From NCBI GenBank assembly GCA_000711775.1, contig ARYC01017591.1, positions 1 through 64,000 of the forward strand: 64,000 nt of DNA, read 5' to 3'. Shown piece by piece: positions 57,605 through 64,000 of this stretch. The stretch comes from Oxytricha trifallax. Taxonomy: Eukaryota; Ciliophora; Spirotrichea; Sporadotrichida; Oxytrichidae. Under the pieces are notes generated by a model. It was given only the letters and a program-made list of their open reading frames with translations, did no database searches and was not told the DNA's origin. Both the position numbers and the translations under genes were made by a program. Each line of letters begins with the position of its first letter. The stretch's first letter is position 1.

Positions 57605-58873
57605 TTAAATGCTATGATAGTTGCGTGATATAATCATAGGCAGAAACATTCTGCAAAGTTTAATATGATATAATTAATGGTGGTGGGAATAGTACAAGAA
57701 GAATGCTATAAGATATTAGTGAGGAAAATGCAAATATAACTAATGTGGACATTGTAGAATTTGAAGGGGACAGTACTACTTACTTAAATATTATTAATAA
57801 AATACTTTTATTAACTAGTTAATTGATTAAATTAATATTATTTTTTGTGTATATTACATTCAATTAAACTAAGATAATATAATAATATTTTTAAAACTCA
57901 ATCTCCAGACTTATTTGAATCATTCATAAAATATATAATACACTTAACATTTTATTACAATTCTTTTGATTAATGATTTGTAACTGGCCCATAAATCGTA
58001 AAAACAATCTCCCATTGTCCAAATTTCTAAAAATTCAACGACACGCTTTGCAGTACCCCCATTAAACAAGAATTTAGTATATTGACTGATAATATTGGCA
58101 TGATTAGAAAGAAAAAATTTATCGTGCAGCCTGGAAAGTGGTGTCTAGTTGTAATCTAAAATCGAATTTTCGGAGGACATAATTTTAATAATATATATAT
58201 TTCTTTATAAATTAAACTATAAATCATGTTTAAGGAAGTATTAAATATAAATGGGACATATAGGTGGGTGCATGAAAATTGACTCAGTTTCTGGTAATCA
58301 AATGATTTATAGTGACGTTTTCAATTTCTAGAAAAATTTCACAGTGAATTAAATTGCAAGTTTAGAATTAAATGTTTCAACTTCATAGTCTTTGAGTTAA
58401 GCTTTCTTAAAATAAAATCTATATTTTATATATCTATAATAAATATTTTTAGAATGTCGATAGACTGGCAATTTTCCACTCATTAAATTTTTGTAAATTA
58501 ATCTTTCTTAAATGACCTCAATTACATTGATGCAATCTACCAAGAAATCTATAAAATGAATGACACACTATACTATCAAGGTATATTGCTAGACTCAGTG
58601 ATCACATTGTATGAAGACTGGGATTAATCAAGTTTGCTGAAAGTACCAGGTGAGTGGACCTAGAGATATGTATTCGTTTATAACCCTGATGAATAGTAGA
58701 ATCTTTTCTAGATAAAGATTTCACACTCTATAAGGAGTAATTTAAAGTATTTTTTATCATAACTGTCTTTTGCGTAAATTACAGTCTAAAAAATGCTCAT
58801 TTCATCATATTTTGAATTTATATAAGGGGTTTAAGTTATAGCTTCGTGTTTCTACTAAGTGCATCTGTAATGA
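57605..58873 (+). CDS. Hypothetical, probably extracellular protein in several MDSs
   Basis: Plus-strand pieces: CYDSCVIQSQAETFCKVQYD with INGGGNSTRRMLQDISEENA (57608-57790); GPQIVKTISHCPNFQKFNDT, LCSTPIKQEFSILTDNIGMI, KKFIVQPGKWCLVVIQNRIF (57985-58180); MKIDSVSGNQMIYSDVFNFQ, NFTVNQIASLELNVSTSQSL (58273-58410); and DLNYIDAIYQEIYKMNDTLY, YQGILLDSVITLYEDWDQSS, GEWTQRYVFVYNPDEQQNLF (58516-58740), with TGA 58871. Paired cysteines and N-glycosylation-type sites (NST, NIT, NFT, NVS) suggest a secreted or surface protein. The start and the exact junctions are not solved. A minus-strand frame at 57920-58180 is also open; I prefer the plus strand because it continues. Confidence 0.6.
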
Positions 58874-59614
58874 TATACAACTTTGGATTATGAAATTAAA
58901 AAAATTAGCATTAATAAGAAATTAATCTCTAATATTTAGTTTTTTGCAAAACAATAAATTTAAAGTTTGACAGATAAGGAAATTGTGTGTATTATTATTT
59001 TATTTCATAAAACCATTACTTTGACTCAATACAAGTTAAAGCTCATATATTAAAATTATAATTTATGATGAACAAAGAGTAAGAATTTACGAGTTACTAA
59101 TAGAATGTATAATAATTAAATCATCCTACAAAAATTAATTCAACTATTGTAGAATTTCTCTTAGAATTTTCAAAAAATTATCTCAATTTAGTAATATATT
59201 TATTTTAATTTCCATTAAAAATTAGAACAATCTTTCGAGATTTTATTTAACAATAAGAGAGTAATAACCAAATTAAATCCAAAAAATCTGTTTAAAAGTG
59301 AGAAATCTATTATTTCCATTTCTTTTCACTAATATTGCAATAATTATTTATAATTGCTTAAAAATATTTTTTAATAATTTTCTTATTTTAATACTTAAAA
59401 TAGTTTTGGAATAATAATTAATACAATAAAGTGGATAACTTGATTTTTGTAAGAACAAACATAAATAATTTACAAACTAATTGGCTGTTGCAGGCGGGTT
59501 TTCCTTTAATTAACTCGCTCTTTGTAGTTACTAAAATAGGCAACAATCCAGTTATAAAAGTTTAGTCATAGTAATAAATGATTAAATTACACGCAACATA
59601 CAATAATATATACA
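58874..59614. other. AT-rich intergenic DNA
   Basis: No supported gene on either strand; upstream region of the small secreted-protein gene at 59615. Confidence 0.5.
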
Positions 59615-60160
59615 ATGAAGAATCAAATAGTAAAGTTTGGTGTCCTAGCAGCACTTCTAGGCATTGCAACAGTAAACTTTTTGATGGTTAATTTTTGGGG
59701 GGGGAAGAAATTTATTCATAGATTTAATTGAAATTAAGAATTTTAGAAATGGGGGTTGAAGATTTTATAAGTTTACAAGGAGCTAAGATAAAGCAAGGCC
59801 CTGGATTTTTGTCTGAACCCAACACACTCGCACAAACAGGTGCTGGATGTGAAGTTGAAGAACAGCTCTCATTCGGTGGTGAAAATGTAATTTAAAGTAT
59901 ATGGTACTTTTCTTTAACATTTTTCTTATTACCTTGAAAATGACTCTCTTGGTCAGTTCCACAGAGGAGTCTTCCAGTCCAACTCTGCTGAGGCAATCGT
60001 AGGTGTCGCTAACGTCGAAGACATGTACCATGATCACAGATGCTATGAAGCTCACCTGAAAATAAATAAACTGAATTTTTTAAAGAGACAAAGCAAAAAT
60101 TTGTGTTTATCAATGGATGCTCCAGAGGCATGCGTTCAAGCTTCAGTTTGCCCTCAATGA
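59615..60160 (+). CDS. Small secreted protein with IESs
   Basis: ATG 59615: signal peptide MKNQIVKFGVLAALLGIATV. After a G-rich gap of about 100 bp come GAKIKQGPGFLSEPNTLAQT, GAGCEVEEQLSFGGENDSLG, FHRGVFQSNSAEAIVGVANV, EDMYHDHRCYEAH and, after another gap, MDAPEACVQASVCPQ with TGA 60158-60160. About 130 residues with four cysteines in the mature part. Small secreted cysteine proteins of this kind include ciliate pheromones, but nothing here proves that. One IES (59881-59935) is solved; those near 59665-59765 and 60060-60110 are not. Confidence 0.68.
59881..59935 (+). other. IES of 55 bp, pointer GAAAATG
   Basis: GAAAATG at 59881-59887 and 59936-59942. Excision joins EQLSFGGEN to DSLGQFHRGVFQSNSAE with a one-base frame change. 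Confidence 0.9.
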
Positions 60161-60381
60161 TGAATAACATCAAAATATCATTTTATAAGAGGATATAGAT
60201 AAGTAGAGATAGTTTGCATGTTTAAAATCCAAAATTAATTAATAGCTCATTCTTATTACCATTATTTACCGAAAATTTGTTGAATTCCACTTAAACAGTA
60301 GCATCTCCTGCTTAAATTCCTTATTTATTTTACTCTTCACTTGTTTATACTAATAAGATATAGTCATGTAATATTCTCAAT

Positions 60382-62504
60382 TCATTTCTTGGCAGCCAAC
60401 TAATCCATTCTCTTAACGAAAACATTAAGAACAACATCAATATCTTCGATATAGTCTATTGATGAAACGTAAGAGCCCAAATCCTCCTACTTGTTACCCC
60501 ATGTTCTTGATGAGCCGTAACCAGAGATTGCTGAATCATTTTTATCTTTAGCGAGCAGATTGCTTGAATTTGCGAGATTCGACTCATCTTCAAGTTTAAT
60601 GCCATTCTGTGTCCTTAGCTATAAGATAGAGCTTTCGATATTCTTTAAGATATACTCTTTCTCTGATTCTTTAGCAGGAATTCCCTTATCTTTAATCTGT
60701 TGAATTACCTTGTCAATCAACTCGATCTCTTTCTTGAGTAGAATTGCTTTTTCAGCTTGTTCTTGGGTCATGTTAAACTTCTGCTGAATCAGCTTGACTT
60801 CATCTTAGAATGATATCAGAGATTGATCAATAGGCTTTTAAGCAGGCTGCCCTTTAGATTTATCAAAATTTTTATTTAATAACAATTTGATCATTTATAT
60901 AAAATCTCATTTAGATTTTCCTGGGCATAGAGTATCAAACAAAGCATTGATTTTGTTGGTTTTTGCCTTTACTTTGTTAAACTCTTGCAATTTGATTTTC
61001 AATTTTCCGAGTGTGGAGTTGGGACTCTGGTATTTGTTATCAAGTTGCAGATTGTTATCATCATTCAAATAGTAAGCTTTGAGTACTTTAAGCTTGCGAT
61101 CTCTTATTCTCTTCTTTCTCTAATCCTTCATTTCTCTTCTTCTTAAAGCCTCTTTCTCGAAGAATGATTGGCTTGCAGAAGAGGATAATGCCCCTGTAGA
61201 ATTATTTCTTAAACCTACGGGAGCATCTCTATCTCTTAAGATTGAAGTTGCTGAAGTGTCTTAGAAGATTTTGTTCATGCGATCTCTGAATTCTTTGTAA
61301 TTTCTGTAGCTTGATGGTCTGCCCAAACTTTCTTCCATAAACCTTGAAGGTAAGAAAGAACTGGGAGGTGCCATAGGAGGCTATAATTGTAAAGTTAAAT
61401 ATTAAAGATAAGTACAAATTTGTTATTCTTATTATAGGAATTCAAAGCAGGGTTTCTACTCAAAGGATTTGAGCTAGACTCTCTGTATAGACCAGTACCA
61501 TAACTATTCAAATGGCTGCTGTTACTCAAGAATGGGTTTGTTAATTAAAAGCCATTATTGACATCTTTGACTGGTTATTTTTATTGTGATTTCTATTCAT
61601 TTTGAATGTCCTTCTTGTCAGCTGCTTCTCTCTCTACTCTTCTTTTTCTCAATAAACCTCTGTTAGGTACACTGCTTGCACTATTCTGTTAAGCTTTATC
61701 ATTTGAAGCATGATTCTCAACTTTAGAACTTGCTTGTGGTTTTGATGATTAACTAATTGGTTCATCAAATTCGGCTAAGTCTATATCATGCTAGAAACTA
61801 TCATCAATTTCTGAAAACTTGGGCATGTCAAACAAGCTCTCAATCTTGATCAAATCCTAGAGATCATTAATCTCGATTCTCTCTAAGTGTGAGTTCAGGC
61901 TGTCGTTATGCAAATCAGCTGGATAAAAAGAATCCTTATCCTCCTTGCTTAATCTCAAGAAATTATTAGCACTCTACAAGCTAGACTCCTCTTCATGCTT
62001 GATAATCATATCGCTGATCATTTTGGCTTTTTCGTTTTCCTCCTCTTGCATAAGCTCATCTTCATCCTCCTCGTCACATTCAATTTCTATGTCTTTAATT
62101 GGTTTAGAAGCAGCTTTTCTGTTCTTGACTCTGCGTTTTGCTATTTTTATTTGATTCTTTAATCTCTTGACATTTGCTTTTGATTCATCCAAGAACTCCT
62201 TCAGCTCTTTGTCTATGGCTTCATTTGGGTCCTTGTTATCGTTATCATCTTCGTCTTTCTCTTCACCGTAGTCATCTTCATCATCCTTCAAATCATCATC
62301 GTGATCATCTTCTTCCTGATGCTTGTCTTCTTGGTCTTCTTCCTCGTCATCTTCTGCATCTTCATCAGCGCCATCATCTTCTTCCTCTTCTTCACCAGCG
62401 TCATCATCATCTTCTCCCTCATCGTCGTCATCATCACCCTCCTCCTCTTCATCTTGATCACGGATTTGATACAAATAGTTTCCTACCACTCCATCCTAAT
62501 TCAT
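60382..62504 (-). CDS. Large acidic protein with coiled coils (about 660 aa)
   Basis: MNQDGVVGNYLYQIRDQ (62504) leads into about 100 residues of almost only Asp and Glu (62240-62460). Then come VKRLKNQIKIAKRRVKNRKA (basic), EIECDEEDEDELMQEEENEK, SHLERIEINDLQDLIKIESL, SVPNRGLLRKRRVEREAADK and, after an intron ending TTATAG near 61382, SSFLPSRFMEESLGRPSSYR, KIKLQEFNKVKAKTNKINAL. After an IES come DEVKLIQQKFNMTQEQAEKA and VVLNVFVKRMDQLAAKK, with TGA 60382-60384. The frame is open upstream of this Met to about 62573 (GFLNLNGANARAYLHQDYDY), so the start may lie on another MDS. Alternating acidic and basic blocks suggest a nuclear, chromatin or nucleolar protein; no family recognised. Confidence 0.8.
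60862..60918 (-). other. IES of 57 bp, pointer AAATCTAAA (minus strand)
   Basis: TTTAGATTT on the plus strand at 60853-60861 and 60910-60918. Excision joins FDTLCPGKSK to GQPAQKPIDQSLISFQDE and removes an in-frame TGA. Confidence 0.92.
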
Positions 62505-62573
62505 GACATAGTCATAGTCTTAATGAAGATAAGCTCGTGCATTTGCACCATTCAGATTCAAAAACCCTGATTT

Positions 62574-63119
62574 CTTATAAATACTTATTAATATTAGAAT
62601 TTATTGATTATAGGATATTTAATTAATTCCTAGTATTTGATTAAATATATTAATAGGATTTTTATTTTAAAAATTACACTTATCATAAATATAGTGTTTA
62701 TTAATCTAAAAATGAAATAAACAAGTCATATCAAGATAAGCTCTGATTAACTGATGATATTATTTAATATTAAATTATTTAATAATTAATTTTTACTTTA
62801 TTTATGTATGTTTGTATTTACAGTGCAGTTAATATCTAGATTCAAGAATAAAAGTGGTAAAATAATTCAGATTGTTTATATAATAACATATTAAAGTGAA
62901 ATATTCTAGGAAATTTATGAATTCAAAATTTGCTTTATATTACAACTTGTTTTAAACAGTCTTCATGATATTATGAATAATAGATGTTAAGTATAATTAA
63001 AATAAAATAAATTTTAAGTTTGAGAATCAGATTATTATACATATAATTAAAAATAATCAATGTAAATGACCATTTTTAATTAAAATATTAATTACAATTT
63101 ATAAATGATAATTATTTGG
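62574..63119. other. AT-rich intergenic DNA
   Basis: No supported gene. Confidence 0.5.
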
Positions 63120-63403
63120 TGTTATAATTCAATCCTGCTCCATTAGCCGGGTCTATCACCCCATCATTGTCAAATCCCATACTAATGTTTAAACATGAAA
63201 TCTGTCATTTTATATCCTACCCCCCCATATATAATGATTCTAATCTATAACAAAATCATTATTATAATGTTAAAGTAGTTGCTGAATATGTTTGCTGCGC
63301 CACCTGCTTGCTTGGCAGCACTTTATCGACCACCTCTTCTTGCGTTACGCTTAGCACCGGAGTTTTATTTATCTTGTGAGTCGCTACCGCCGGGTTTGCC
63401 CAT
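63120..63403 (-). CDS. Start of an EF-hand protein, myosin-regulatory-light-chain-like
   Basis: ATG 63403: MGKPGGSDSQDKQNSGAKRN, ARRGGRQSAAKQAGGAANIF and S, then a gap of about 100 bp and GFDNDGVIDPANGAGLNYN. The basic RRGGRQSAAK followed by NIFS resembles the phosphorylatable N-terminus of myosin regulatory light chain (xxRxxSNVFAMF), and FDNDGVID is an EF-hand calcium-loop pattern. The linking helix and the rest of the protein are missing here, so the remaining MDSs must lie elsewhere (beyond the window or scrambled). Confidence 0.45.
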
Positions 63404-64000
63404 TAAAAACACCCAAAAAATCCACTAAGTGGAAATCTAATGGTTTTAATAATATAAGTTTAACGTAGTAATTTAATAGTTTTCATTTGTTATATGGTAT
63501 AATTAAACTTCTTATTAATAATTTAACTTCATTTTTTATGGATTCAATTATCTAAAGCTAAGTTATGTTCATATATTTAAAACATGTGTAACACTATATA
63601 ATTAAAATAAGATAAGAAATAGTATCTCTAATGATATTTTTAATAAATAATATATTACAATTGAATAATAAGAAGAAAGAGCATTATATTTTCTATCAAA
63701 TCAAATTTTTTCAATTAATATAAAATTTAACTTCCAATTTTTATCAAAGATATCCTGATTTTTAATCAATATATTTTTGTGATAAATTATTAAAATGTTA
63801 AGTAAAAATAAAAAGTTATTTTACCTTAATATTATTCTTTAAATTCTTTGATGAATTTTAATCTTTTTTATAGTAATTTATTATAAATTTTCATTTATAA
63901 TTTATTCAAAGTGATAATTTAAAAAACAACTTCATTTCGAATATTAATATTTATGCAGAAAGGAATTTACATAAATAAATTACAGTTATTCTTCGTAAAT
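63404..64000. other. AT-rich DNA at the right edge
   Basis: No supported gene in either strand up to the window end. Confidence 0.5.

Noticed and set aside
57920-58180. Minus-strand ORF starting MSSENSILDYNQTPL as a gene
   Set aside because: The plus strand over the same bases is also open, contains paired cysteines, and continues the plus-strand coding pieces on both sides, so the minus frame is probably a shadow.
61974-62506. Plus-strand His/Leu-rich and Ser-rich ORFs opposite the Asp/Glu tract
   Set aside because: They are complements of GAT/GAA codon repeats of the minus-strand acidic protein.
1-64000. CRISPR arrays, bacterial operons, ribosome binding sites or rho-independent terminators
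   Set aside because: The genetic code, introns, tRNA type and transposons are those of a ciliate nucleus; no such bacterial features are present.

Overview
The window looks like germline (micronuclear) DNA of a spirotrich ciliate of the Oxytricha/Stylonychia type. The evidence is as follows. Reading frames run through TAA and TAG as glutamine and stop only at TGA. Introns are short (many 34-36 bp, GT...AG) and the DNA is extremely AT-rich. A complete telomere-bearing element (TBE) transposon has C4A4C4A4 ends. Genes are cut by short AT-rich inserts flanked by small direct repeats, the MDS/IES/pointer organisation. One gene is scrambled, with an inverted segment. I therefore read all genes with TAA/TAG = Gln; a standard-code ORF search shows only fragments or shadows.

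Layout. 892-4955 is a TBE transposon (78-bp inverted repeats, AGT target duplication) with decayed genes for the 42-kDa DDE transposase, the 22-kDa protein and the zinc-finger/kinase protein. 5825-11960 holds a second three-gene cluster that looks like another transposon: a different DD34E transposase, a relative of the TBE 22-kDa protein, and a giant SecA-like DEAD ATPase in place of the kinase. It is the best candidate for something undescribed. 12.5-17.4 kb has three host genes and a tRNA-Gly(GCC). 18.6-22.6 kb has a large coiled-coil gene and METTL5, the 18S rRNA m6A methyltransferase. 22592-24334 is a non-coding hAT-like element. 24.5-28.6 kb has a membrane protein and two tandem cathepsin-B-like proteases with IESs. 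28.9-31.3 kb is an AGC-family kinase. 31.3-34.2 kb is an ankyrin gene whose last known segment is inverted and joined through a 12-bp pointer, followed by an FHIT-like HIT hydrolase. 36.1-43.1 kb has a CaaX-ending exon, an IES-rich low-complexity gene (with a MITE in one of its gaps) and a coiled-coil gene. 43.8-48.8 kb is a casein-kinase-1 gene whose tail is interrupted by a 1.7-kb fold-back element. 49-64 kb has small membrane and secreted cysteine-rich proteins, a coiled-coil gene split by about ten IESs, an acidic nuclear-type protein, and the start of an EF-hand/myosin-light-chain-like gene.

How it fits together. During macronuclear development the IESs, TBE, fold-back and hAT-like elements would be removed and the MDSs joined at pointers. 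For 17 IESs I could identify a pointer repeat on both sides and show that joining there continues a sensible protein, in nearly all cases by restoring the reading frame; these are listed individually. Coordinates of heavily interrupted genes are outer limits, and not every internal junction was solved. Family names rest on motifs read by eye; no database search was possible.
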